Assembly: GCA_900546065.1 (NCBI GenBank)
Contig: URBK01000031.1
Span: 1 to 25,069 of the forward strand
Length of the DNA: 25,069 bases
Direction of reading: 5' to 3'
Source of the DNA: an uncultured Alistipes sp.
GTDB lineage: Bacteria > Bacteroidota > Bacteroidia > Bacteroidales > Rikenellaceae
Below are positions 6,147-14,928 of the stretch, in pieces. Made by a program: the position numbers and the translations under genes. The notes under the pieces were generated by a model, which searched no databases, was not told the DNA's origin, and saw only the letters and a list, made by a program, of their open reading frames with translations. Positions within the stretch are counted from its first letter, which is position 1, and each line of letters starts with the position of its first letter.

Positions 6147-8204
6147 TTATCGTATCTCCATCTCCCGAAGCAGGTACGATGCCCCGCCTATGCGGTCGAT
6201 GACGAATAGCACGTAGCGTATGTCGACAGCGATGTTGCGGCATACCGAGGGGTCGAACTCCATGTCGCTCATGGTCGAGAGCCACGTGCGGTCGAAATTT
6301 ATACCCACCAGCTCGCCGCGGCCGTTCAGCACGGGAGAGCCCGAATTGCCGCCCGAAGTGTGGTTCGTGGCGATGAAACATACGGGCACCGTCCAACGGC
6401 CCTTCACGTCGCAGCCCCAGCGGCCGTAATCCTTCGCCGCGTGTATGTCGCGCAGCCGCTGCGGAACGTCATAATCGTATATTTCCGGGTTATCCTTCTC
6501 GATGACACCCTCCAACGTAGAGACGGGATGGTGTATCACGCCGTCGGCGTATTCATACCCCTCAACCGAACCGTACGCCACGCGCAGCGTGAGGTTGGCA
6601 TCGGGGAAGAACGCGCGGTCGGTGTCCCACTCCATCAACGCCCGCATGTAGGGCGTGTACCAGCGGCGTACGGACTCTATGTCGCTCAGGTTGCGGGCCC
6701 GCACCGCGGCCATGCGGTCGGTCAGGGGCGCGAGCATCGCCGCCATCCGCACCACGGGATCGGCGTCGAACTCCTCGGCCGTGAACTTCTCGCGCGTCAG
6801 CACCGTATTGTCGAACAAAAAGTCGACATACCCATCCACGCCGCCATGCTCCGACACCGCCGCCGCGAACTCCGCAGGCACCTCACCCGCAGGCATGCGA
6901 TCCATGAACTCGGCAACCATACGCTTGGCTATGGCGCGGTCGATCCCCGCGTTGTAGTTTTTGAGGAATGCGGGCTGCGTGTCGACGGCAAGATCGGTAA
7001 AAGCCGTGTCATCGGTCATACGCGACCGCGTGCCGGCAAGAGCCCGCGCCCGCGAGAAGGCCTCGATCGCCAATATCGACTCGGAATATAGCTCCGCAAC
7101 ATAGTATTCGGGACGCACGGCCTCGTATGCGGCGTGTATCGAGTCGAGCAGATGTGCATATTCGGGACGCGAGGCGGCCCATGCCGCAAACTCACGCTCG
7201 TAGGCGCGCTTCTTCCCGACGGTACCCAGACGGCGCAGCCCCAACACCTCGCCCTGCCACTTCTTCCAAGCGTTGGCGATCGAGGCGTGCTTCGAGGCGT
7301 ACTGTATGCGCACGGCGGCATCCTCAGCCTGCGCAGCAGAGATTATGTTCAGCCGCTGCGTGCGCAGCGCTATCTTCATCGGGTCCGACACCTCGGCAAC
7401 ATACTCCACGGCATCCGACGTGACATACTCCTGCGTCGAGCCGGGGAACCCGTATATCATGGTGAAGTCACCCTCCCCGACACCGCGCGTCGAGACCGTA
7501 AAGTGACGCTTCGGACGGTAGGGGACGTTATCCTTCGAATACGTGGCAGGGCGGTTATCCGCATCGGCATAGACGCGGAAGATCGAGAAGTCGCCCGTAT
7601 GTCGCGGCCACACCCAGTTGTCGGTATCGCCGCCGAACTTGCCTATCGACGAGGGCGGCGCTCCTACAAGGCGCACGTCACGGAAGACATCATATACGAA
7701 GAGGAACTGCTGGTTGCCGTAGTACATCTGCTGCACGTCGGCCCGGTGCCCCTCCTTCTCGGCCTCGGCCGCTATATCCTCGGGATTCTCGCCCGCAGCT
7801 ACGCGGTCGGTCACATCCTCCATGCGTACAAGGATGCTCACCGTGAGTCCCGGCACGGGAAGCTCACCCTCACGCGAGGCGGCCCAGAAACCGTCCGTCA
7901 GATAGTCGTGCTCGACGGACGAGAGTTGCTGTATCGATCCGTAGCCGCAGTGGTGGTTCGTGAGCAGGAGGCCCTCCCCCGAGACGAACTCACCCGTACA
8001 GCCGCCGCCGAACAACACCACGGCATCCTTCATCGAGGCCTTGTTGACCGAATATATGTCCTCGGCCGAGAGACGGAATCCCTTGCTGCGCATATCCTTT
8101 ATGCGCGAACCGATAAGGCTCGGCAGCCACATACCCTCGTCGGCACGGGCTGCAACGGCCGACAGCGCAAGCAAAAATGCAAGCAATACTTTTTTTATTA
8201 TCAT
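6147..8204 (-). CDS. S46-family dipeptidyl peptidase, DPP11-like (acidic P1 specificity predicted)
   Basis: This exported serine peptidase of 685 residues removes N-terminal dipeptides in the periplasm. The start at 8204 gives a clear signal peptide (MIIKKVLLAFLLALSAVAARA); an in-frame ATG at 8240 lies in the promoter. The catalytic His is in TNHHCGYGS (His85, the same number as in Porphyromonas DPP11). A catalytic Asp is expected in GGDTDNW or HTGDF, and the Ser is in GGNSGSPVLNGRGELVG (Ser621). Arg639 lies 18 residues after the Ser, in INFDRTW. In P. gingivalis the same offset (Ser655-Arg673) distinguishes DPP11, which cuts after Asp/Glu, from DPP7, which has Gly. The acidic preference is inferred from that residue. 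The exchanger gene follows after 24 bases. A hairpin beyond that closes the operon. Confidence 0.95.
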   Translation of the reverse strand: MIIKKVLLAFLLALSAVAARADEGMWLPSLIGSRIKDMRSKGFRLSAEDIYSVNKASMKDAVVLFGGGCTGEFVSGEGLLLTNHHCGYGSIQQLSSVEHDYLTDGFWAASREGELPVPGLTVSILVRMEDVTDRVAAGENPEDIAAEAEKEGHRADVQQMYYGNQQFLFVYDVFRDVRLVGAPPSSIGKFGGDTDNWVWPRHTGDFSIFRVYADADNRPATYSKDNVPYRPKRHFTVSTRGVGEGDFTMIYGFPGSTQEYVTSDAVEYVAEVSDPMKIALRTQRLNIISAAQAEDAAVRIQYASKHASIANAWKKWQGEVLGLRRLGTVGKKRAYEREFAAWAASRPEYAHLLDSIHAAYEAVRPEYYVAELYSESILAIEAFSRARALAGTRSRMTDDTAFTDLAVDTQPAFLKNYNAGIDRAIAKRMVAEFMDRMPAGEVPAEFAAAVSEHGGVDGYVDFLFDNTVLTREKFTAEEFDADPVVRMAAMLAPLTDRMAAVRARNLSDIESVRRWYTPYMRALMEWDTDRAFFPDANLTLRVAYGSVEGYEYADGVIHHPVSTLEGVIEKDNPEIYDYDVPQRLRDIHAAKDYGRWGCDVKGRWTVPVCFIATNHTSGGNSGSPVLNGRGELVGINFDRTWLSTMSDMEFDPSVCRNIAVDIRYVLFVIDRIGGASYLLREMEIR

Positions 8205-8237
8205 GACCTTACGCAATAACTCACTCGTTACGTTCCA

Positions 8238-8245
8238 CAAAAATA
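8238..8245 (-). promoter_or_regulatory. -7 box of the peptidase-exchanger operon
   Basis: Read on the minus strand the bases are TATTTTTG, matching TAnnTTTG. Predicted transcription begins near 8231, leaving about 27 bases before the preferred start at 8204. No TTTG is seen at the ideal distance upstream. Confidence 0.55.
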
Positions 8246-8371
8246 GGCAAAAAGAAACAAATACACCATATATCAGGCATTAAACGCCCCTCACCGCCGC
8301 CACATGCACCGTCCGGCGGCCATCCGCACAATGCAAATCGCCGCAAAGCCCCTGCCTTCGGAAAACAGACA

Positions 8372-8399
8372 AGGCGCCGTCCCATACGGGACGGCGCCT
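8372..8399 (-). terminator. Terminator of the SusC-subtilase-lipoprotein operon
   Basis: A perfect 12-bp stem (8372-8383 with 8388-8399) with a 4-base ATAC loop lies about 60 bases past the end of the last operon gene. A TTTT run follows on the minus strand. It also shows that the TAG at 8460-8462 is a true end, because read-through would run into this hairpin. Confidence 0.82.
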
Positions 8400-8459
8400 C
8401 AACATACCGTAGCGGCCCGTCCCTGAGACAAGGCGGCCCGCCCGAAAGAGATCCGCAGA

Positions 8460-8939
8460 CTACTCCTCTTCGGCGGCTCCGAACTGCAAGAGTATCTCCT
8501 AGGGGATGGCCTCGCAGCGCACATACTCCGAGACGTTGGTCTCGTCGCCGACGGCGATCCACGTCATGCGGTCCTCGTACAGGTCGCGGATGACATAGCG
8601 GCTCGCCCAGTCGCCGTTCTCGTAGTCATACATGCCGCGTATGACGGCCCCCAGAGCATCGTCCGTATAGAGGCTGTACGACCCCGTGATGCGGCGCGGC
8701 CCGAAACTGTCGAGATTCTGGTATATCGTGAAGGTATTGCCGTCGCGATACGACAACTCGACATATACATAGCTGCCTTCGGCCAGCTCCGTGCCGCCGT
8801 TCCACGTCGCGAGCTTCCATACGCCCGCAATATTGTAGAGCGAGACGTCAAGCCCCGGGTCCTCATAGGTGTTGTCCTTCTCGCAGCCGCCCATCACGAC
8901 AGCCAACGACAGGAGCATCAGTGTAAAGATTCTTTTCAT
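8460..8939 (-). pseudogene. Small lipocalin-like lipoprotein with premature TAG near its C-terminus
   Basis: From ATG 8939 the gene encodes a lipoprotein: signal MKRIFTLMLLSLAVVMGGC with lipid-accepting Cys19, followed by a beta-rich domain (GVWKLATWNGG..., SYVYVELSYRDGNTFTIYQN, ITGSYSLY...). This fits the lipocalin-like / DUF families common as last genes of Bacteroidales operons. A TAG at 8499-8501 stops it after RCEAIP. The same frame continues for 12 more codons (EILLQFGAAEEE) to a second TAG at 8460-8462. A Gln codon (CAG) is the simplest ancestor of the first TAG. The loss is small, so the product may still fold. It begins 7 bases after the DUF1573 stop; an upstream ATG at 8966 would overlap that gene and lacks the signal. 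Confidence 0.72.
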
Positions 8940-8946
8940 ATCATTG

Positions 8947-9777
8947 TCAATTTTTATTCTCATCAAGTTCCAACTCCTCCTCCGGGGCTATGCGCACCGT
9001 AACACTGCCCTGCGCAGGCGGCAAGCCCAACCCCCGCAACATCACGGGCAGGTGCCGCGGCGCCCGTCCCGCAGAGGGGTCGAATCGCACCGTCAACTCG
9101 CCCACGCCTCCGGGTGCCAGAACCGCAGGCACGAACTCCGCCCTGACGCACGGAGGCAGCAGAAGCGTATCTACGCTTATACGCAGCGTATCATCGCCGC
9201 CGTTAAGGCACTCGATACTCTCGACGCCACGGCGCGATGCCGCGAACGCCACCTCGTCGTGCTTGAGCAGCAGCGACCCCTTGGCATGGGGATAGGCGTA
9301 TGTCGGCCGCGTCGAGGGTATAACCTCCCCCGCGAGGGTCAAGACGGCAGTCGGGCGCGTATCGTCCAACTGCGTGTAGAGGAATATACGCTGACGGAAG
9401 GCTCCCGGATGCCCTTTCGGGTGGTACGTTACCGTAACCGTCCCCTTCGCCCCCGCGGCCACAGGCTCTATGTCGTATGCAGCCACGGCACAGCCGCACG
9501 TACTCCTCACACGGGTTATGACCAAGGGCGTACGCCCCTCGTTGCGCCATCTGAAGGTATAGCTCTTGGCTCCGCCGTCCTCCTCGAGAGGCTCCGCCGT
9601 AACCGTAGTCCGCTCGAAGGCCATGGCCTCGCGCCCCTCGGCCATAGGCGGGTTGGCAAGGCTGTCGAGGCGGCTGCGAGAGACCGTATGCCACTGAGCC
9701 TGCGCGGGCACCCCCGCCACAAGCATCAAAGCCGCGCCCGCCGGCAGAACCAGACAGCGTATAAGTCCGTTATGCAT
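8947..9777 (-). CDS. DUF1573 domain protein, exported
   Basis: The 276-residue protein has a signal peptide (residues 1-28, cleavage after AQA). Two immunoglobulin-like beta domains follow. The first carries the DUF1573 signature: YTFRWRNEGRTPLVITRVRS, the Cys pair in TCGCAVAAYDI, then the AGAKGTVTVTYHPKGHPGAF stretch. The second (about residues 165-265) repeats the pattern more loosely (GGDDTLRISV..., APGGVGELTVRFDP). DUF1573 proteins are widespread in Bacteroidetes, and their role is unknown. The gene sits between the subtilase and the small lipoprotein of the same operon, with 19 and 7 bases between. It is the only gene of the operon without a visible lesion. Confidence 0.9.
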   Translation of the reverse strand: MHNGLIRCLVLPAGAALMLVAGVPAQAQWHTVSRSRLDSLANPPMAEGREAMAFERTTVTAEPLEEDGGAKSYTFRWRNEGRTPLVITRVRSTCGCAVAAYDIEPVAAGAKGTVTVTYHPKGHPGAFRQRIFLYTQLDDTRPTAVLTLAGEVIPSTRPTYAYPHAKGSLLLKHDEVAFAASRRGVESIECLNGGDDTLRISVDTLLLPPCVRAEFVPAVLAPGGVGELTVRFDPSAGRAPRHLPVMLRGLGLPPAQGSVTVRIAPEEELELDENKN

Positions 9778-9796
9778 TGTCCCGCGATATCTTCAA

Positions 9797-12700
9797 TCAG
9801 AGCCAGCCGCTGCCGCTGGCACCCTTGCGTACGGTGATGTTGAAGTTCTGCGTCTCGCCGTTCGAGGCCGTAATCGAGGCCGTGGTGACACCCTCGCTTA
9901 CACCCGTGAAGAGAGCCTTGCCTTCGGCCGTGATTACACCCTCGGCCACCGACGTGTCCGCTATCTGCAACGTATAGGTCAACGTCTCGCCTCCGACAAA
10001 GTAACGGGCCGGAGTCTCCGTGACGGCACTCGCCTCACCCGGAGCGAGATATATGTTGGGGAAGGTCATCTTCGAGCCGGCAGCGTCGTCGGCAATAGCC
10101 TCCAACAGACGCTCGGCATTGACCAGACCTCCCGAGCAACCGTGATAACGCGACAGCGAAACAGAGGTATAGCGCGTCTTGTCGATATCCGTAACGTAGA
10201 AGTAATAATACTTCGTACCGACCAGATAGTCGTCTATCGGCGAGGCGGTCTCGATAAGCATACGGCGGAACTCATCCGCAGTGAAGTGCTTGCGCAGCTG
10301 AACGGCATACGAGAGTCCCAGCGCCGCGACACCCGACACATGGGGCAGGCCATCGACGTACCCTCCATATATCCGTATCCGGTACCGTTGCTCACCTGCG
10401 GCGGCAGCGTCGAGAGGACGCATCCGACAGCTCCGCGGACATTGTCCCCGTCGAAATACTCGTAGTAATAGTCCTGATCGCCGCCCGGGGCCGCGATGTC
10501 GGTGAACTCACCGTAGTTCGAGAAGGTCGAGATCGTATAGTCTGCGGCCGTGGCGTTCACCGAGATGCAATATTCGGCTGCGCCCGGGAATCCGCCCGCA
10601 GCGGCATACTCGTTACCCGAGGCGAAGATGGGAATACCGCCCTCGATGGGGCCGTTGGGAGAACCGGCATTGTGTACGAAGTAATCCAGCGCGGCCTTCT
10701 CCAGAGGGCAATTTGCCTTCCACTCCTCCTCCGTAGCGAAGCCCGGAGAGTATTCGAAACCGTTGGCCGCAGGCGAGGCGTATCCCCAGCTGCACTGCAG
10801 GATCACGGCGCCGTTGTCGGCAGCATACTTTATGGCGCGCACGAGATTTATCGTACTGCTGGTCTTGTTGCCCGAGAATATCTGGCACGACATGACCTTC
10901 ACACCCGGCGCATCCTCCGTACCGCCCGCAATCGAGGCGATGCCTATGCCGTTGTTGTTGCGCGCGGCGATGACACCGGCCACATGCGTACCGTGACCCG
11001 TATCCGACGAGGCGTCGCACGAGATCACGCCCGTATTGTTGATGAAGTCGTAACCGAAATGGCCTCCCGCATATCCGTTGCCGTCGCGATCCTCATACGA
11101 GACATGCTCGCCGGCGGCATCACTGTAATAGGGCTCGTCCTCGTTCTTCCACATATTGTTGACAAGGTCGGGGTGGCGCCAATAGATACCCTCGTCGAGT
11201 ACCGCCACCACGATCGACGGATCGCCCGTGGTACGCTCCCACGCCTTCTCGCAGTTCACATCGGCACCGGCCTTGTACTTGGCCTGTACCTCTTCGACCG
11301 TCTTGCCGTCGGTATCGCCGATGACGAAGTTGTCGCGATAGCCGCGGTTGATGATATGCCACTGCCACGGCAGAAGCACGTCGTTATAGTCGTAATCGCC
11401 CGAGGCGCGCGTCACGGACGACCGCTCCAGCATACGCTGCGACACCGGATAGGCCTTGCGGTCTTCGCGGTAGGCGCGCTTGATGACGCGGTTGGGCGTA
11501 GCCGTCTGCACCTCGCCCAGCTGCGACAAACGCGAGATCACCTCATCCACCGTAAACTCCTTGCCGAAGCGCACCGCATACCACAGATGCAGCTCCGCAC
11601 GGCGCGTACGCTCCTCGAACTTGAAGAACCCGTTGTCGAGATAGTACTGCGTGGTAGCATCCGTGGGGCATATAACCGACAGGCCCTCATCGCCCGAACC
11701 CGACGCAGGCGCTTCCTGCTCGACCGTCGCGAACGCATAGGGTTTGTACTCATCCTTCAGGTCGTAGCTGCCGTCGGCCTTGAGCAGCTGTGCGTCCAGA
11801 TCGCCGTTCTCGTCGATCTCGGCAGCCAGCGTCTGAGGCAGTGCCACAAGCACGGCGCTGCGCGCAGCACCGCTGTTGGCCGTAACCGCGATCGTATAAT
11901 CACGATGCTGGAAGATCTCGCCACTCTCGTCCCACATGTCATCGGTGACGGTAACCCAGCCGGTCTTCTCCTTGGCGGCATAATAGCCTCCGTAACCGTC
12001 GGGCGTGAGCACGAAGAACTTCAGGCCCGCCGTGCTCGACACTCCGGCCGTAGCGTAGTCGTCAACCACTTCTGTGCCTGCGGTGGTGCTTGAATATTGG
12101 CCCTCAGCATTGAATGCGAATACGGCATTGTTTGCATCGTGCTTGACAAGATCACGGAATGCGGGCATCGTCACGCAATATCTGTTGTGGGCGTTGTTGC
12201 CCGGATCCTCCGTATTGTCGATGTTGGCATCGTAGAAGTCGATGATGCCCACGCCGCCGTCGATGTTCTCCTCGGTGAACAGGCCGTTTACCATGATCTG
12301 GTAAGCGCCGTCCTCACCCTCGATAGCCGTCTTCGACACCTCCAGCCATGCGGGGACCGATGCCAGATACTCGAAGTTGCTCTTGCTCTTGAACACGTAC
12401 ATATATCCGCCTACGCGCAGAGGCCAGCGGAGGGCTACGGCGCCTTCGGGAGCGGTCTCGGGAACATCCTCGCCGCTGTACTTCTCCAGAGCCGACTCCG
12501 AGAACTCGAACGGCATGATGAAGTCATCTTCATTATCGTCATATACCGACGCATAGAGATCGAACGTACGGGCCGTGGTGCCGCGCGTGATCTTGGCTAT
12601 GACCTTGGTCTCGCCGCCCATCGTGAGCGATACCTCGCATACGGGAGCCTCGTCGAAGAGCTCCTGCTCCGAGGTCACTACGGTCACCGTTACGGGGGTT

Positions 12701-12972
12701 GTGCTGGCCTTGCCCGAGATCGAGCTTACGGCCATCTCGCCGTCCAGCAGGTCGAACCACTGTGCCGTCTCACTGTCGGTGGGAATGCTTACCGTCCAAT
12801 CGAGATTGGGCGTAAACGTCACCTCGCAGGTCGTCTCGCCTGCAGGAATCGAAAGTGTTGCCATATCGGGGAACACCGGCTGTACGACCGGCTCATCCTC
12901 CGACGACGAGCATGAGGTGAACAGCATTACGGCGCTCCCCAAAAGAATAGAAGTCCACTGTAAAACTTTCAT
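9797..12972 (-). pseudogene. S8 subtilisin-like serine protease lipoprotein, frameshifted in the catalytic-Ser motif
   Basis: The gene starts with a lipoprotein signal (MKVLQWTSILLGSAVMLFTSC) and an N-terminal beta domain resembling BACON (about residues 35-140). After a long middle region with prodomain-like character comes the S8 domain: Asp in VVAVLDEGIYWRHPDL (about 589), His in GHGTHVAGVIAA (about 660) and Ser in GTSMACP (about 870). Immediately after GTSMACP the frame breaks. Four Gs at 10342-10345 (plus strand) need a fifth to read GTSMACPHVSGVAALG. Beyond it the correct frame runs to TGA at 9797 and includes an Ig-like C-terminal domain. Restored length is about 1058 residues. As read, the product is 912 residues with a scrambled tail and lacks the rest of the active-site helix. 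It may be a real mutation or a homopolymer read error. It was presumably a surface or periplasmic protease acting with SusC/SusD. Confidence 0.85.
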
Positions 12973-13051
12973 AAGGCATTGGTTTTTAGTTGTGCTAATA
13001 CTATAATTAAAGAGAATGGGGGTTTATTCTTTTTCTCCGCATTATGAATCG

Positions 13052-13924
13052 TCACATATAGTCTCGCGGGTCGCGCGCGCCCGACATATTCTCCTCCTGC
13101 TTCAGGCGCACGGCCTCCTCCAGCGAGACCCACTCCAGAATATTGTAGTAGTCACCCACGGTGCCGACCATCGTATCCATATCCTTCAGATAGACATAGA
13201 GCCAGATGGCGGCAAAACGCTGACACGTGTTGTAATACGAGTAGTTGTTGGGGCTGACCGTACCCAGAATCCTGTCATCGGCGTTGATCTGGCCGAAGAC
13301 GGTCTGCTCGTCGCTCAGCACCTGATCCTCGTCCATCTCGACGGCGGGATCCTCCGGATCCTCCATGTTCAGGCGCATCGTGACGTCGTAGCCGTCATAA
13401 AGAAAATCGTGCAGGATGATGGTGTTGGGCTCCGTCGGGTGCTTCTCGGTGAGGATCAGACGCTGGTAGTTCGTATCCAACGCACTCGGATAGCTGTAGA
13501 GCAGCATCGAGGTCACGACGCACCATCCCGTGAAGGTATCGTCCTCGCAACGGCAACCCTTGTAGAACACGACATCCGTCTGGTCGTAGCCCTCGTACAG
13601 GTCGTTCCACTTCACCTGCTCGGGCATCACCAGCTTGAGCGTGAATCCGAGCGAGTCGGTAGCCTCGATATGGTCATATATGCCGGCCACCTCGACATTG
13701 GCGGTGCGCTCACCCGCCTTGATGGTGACCGTATTCGAGTGCAGACGGTAGTGATAGCCCTCGATGGCGTTGCTGCCACGGTCTATCACCTCCACTCCGA
13801 TGGTACGGTCGTAGTCGCACGCCACGGTCGACGCTACGGGTACGGTGAAATACTCCTCGTCCGGAAATACCATGCCTGTCGACAGCGTGTCGGTAAACAT
13901 GATGTATTCGGCATCCGAGTAGGT
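13052..13924 (-). pseudogene. DUF4843/DUF4984-like lipoprotein lacking its N-terminus
   Basis: From TYSDAEYIMFTDTLS (codon at 13924) to TGA at 13052 the frame encodes about 290 residues. The first half has the pattern of DUF4843-type lipoproteins: EYFTVPVASTVACDYDRTIG, AIEGYHYRLHSNTVTIKAGE, NVEVAGIY. The second half (DDTFTGWCVVTSMLLYSYPS onward) is like the DUF4984 domain that often follows. These family names are from memory of the patterns and need a profile search. Such lipoproteins are usually the third gene of a SusC-SusD operon and probably sit on the cell surface. Here no signal peptide or lipobox precedes the domain. The upstream DNA is susD in another frame, so the true start is gone. 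Nothing suggests that the remaining fragment is translated. Confidence 0.7.
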
Positions 13925-14924
13925 CGTTGTCGGTATAGGCATCCAGCACCCACTGCGCCGGAACATAGTCGGGATAGGTGTACATGTAGTCACGGTCGGC
14001 ATTGAGGAAGACCTGACCCAGAGCCCCGCCGTAAGAGGTGGTCGTGAAGCCCAGCTCCCAGATGATCTCGTAGCTCGAGTCGTAGTTCCACATATATGTC
14101 AGATAGGTATCCGTCGAAGAGTAGCTCTTCGTGCCGTCGGCCAACTCGAAGGCGTCATTCTCGATAAGCATCGTGGCGTAGTCGATAGCCGTCTGCCAAT
14201 CCTGCATGTAGAGCGCCACGCGGGCATGAAGGGCCTGTGCCGCGGCTGCCGTAACGTAGATCGAGTTATATTGGTCGAAGTCGTTGTCCAGATACTCCTC
14301 CGCATGCTCCAGATCGTCTATGACCAGATCGTACGAATCCTTGAGCGAGGCGCGCTTCATGGGTTCGGGCTCGCTGTACTTTGTACGCAGCACCACGCCC
14401 AGTTCGTTCTCGGCCGTGGCGGGGTCGTAGGCCTTGCAGAAGCACTCCAGAAGTTTCGAGTAGCAGAGTGCGCGGATCGTATATACCTCGCCCGTATATG
14501 TCTCCAGATATCCGAGATTCGTCACATCGAGCTCGTTTGCCATCACCTCGTCGATACTGTCGAGGTAGAAGTTGCAGCGGGCGATGATCGTATAGAGGGC
14601 GGCATAGACCGACTCCACATCGCTGTCCGTGGAGAGGATGTCCCACTGCCACACGCTGCCATAGACGTTGGTGAAATTCTCGACGGCATATACCAGATCG
14701 GCCTGTATGTCGGGCATGACGGTGAGCGAGCCGCTGAAGAGCGCGCTGCTCTTAAGGCCGGCATATATGCCCGTCACCACCTGTTCGGCATCGCTGAAGG
14801 TCTGCATGGCCTCGCCCTCGGGGATCGACGACCCGGGCAGCTTCTCGAGGCACGAGGTAGGCCCAACCATCAGGACAAGGGCCGCAAAATAATACTTTAT
14901 ATTTTTCAACATAGTCATTGTCAT
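13925..14924 (-). pseudogene. SusD-family lipoprotein, C-terminal third deleted and joined to the next gene
   Basis: The start at 14924 (MTMTMLKN...; ATGs at 14918 and 14912 are alternatives) gives a lipoprotein signal ending LMVGPTSC. The SusD-like N-terminal region follows: EQVVTGIYAGLKSS, a TPR-like helical part with RALCYSKLLECFCKAYD, and LHARVALYMQDWQTAIDYAT. SusD proteins are surface lipoproteins that cap the TonB-linked SusC channel and bind the substrate. The recognisable sequence ends at about residue 332 (YVPAQWVLDAYTDND). Family members are usually near 500 residues. After that the DNA continues directly as the DUF4843-like gene in a different frame, consistent with one deletion. 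The susD frame itself goes on, out of register, to a stop at 13710. The gene begins 5 bases after the susC stop. Confidence 0.85.
14813..14835. repeat. 23-bp exact repeat, copy in susD
   Basis: This sequence (minus strand begins CGGGTCGTCGATCCCCGAGG) is identical to 15000-15022 and encodes PGSSIPEG right after the SusD lipobox. It is probably the donor copy, since here it is in frame with the rest of the gene. Confidence 0.85.
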
Positions 14925-14928
14925 GCGT

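Noticed and set aside
10672..12093. A 473-codon plus-strand open frame opposite the subtilase
   Set aside because: It is the antisense shadow of the S8 protease frame, with no family motif and no promoter.
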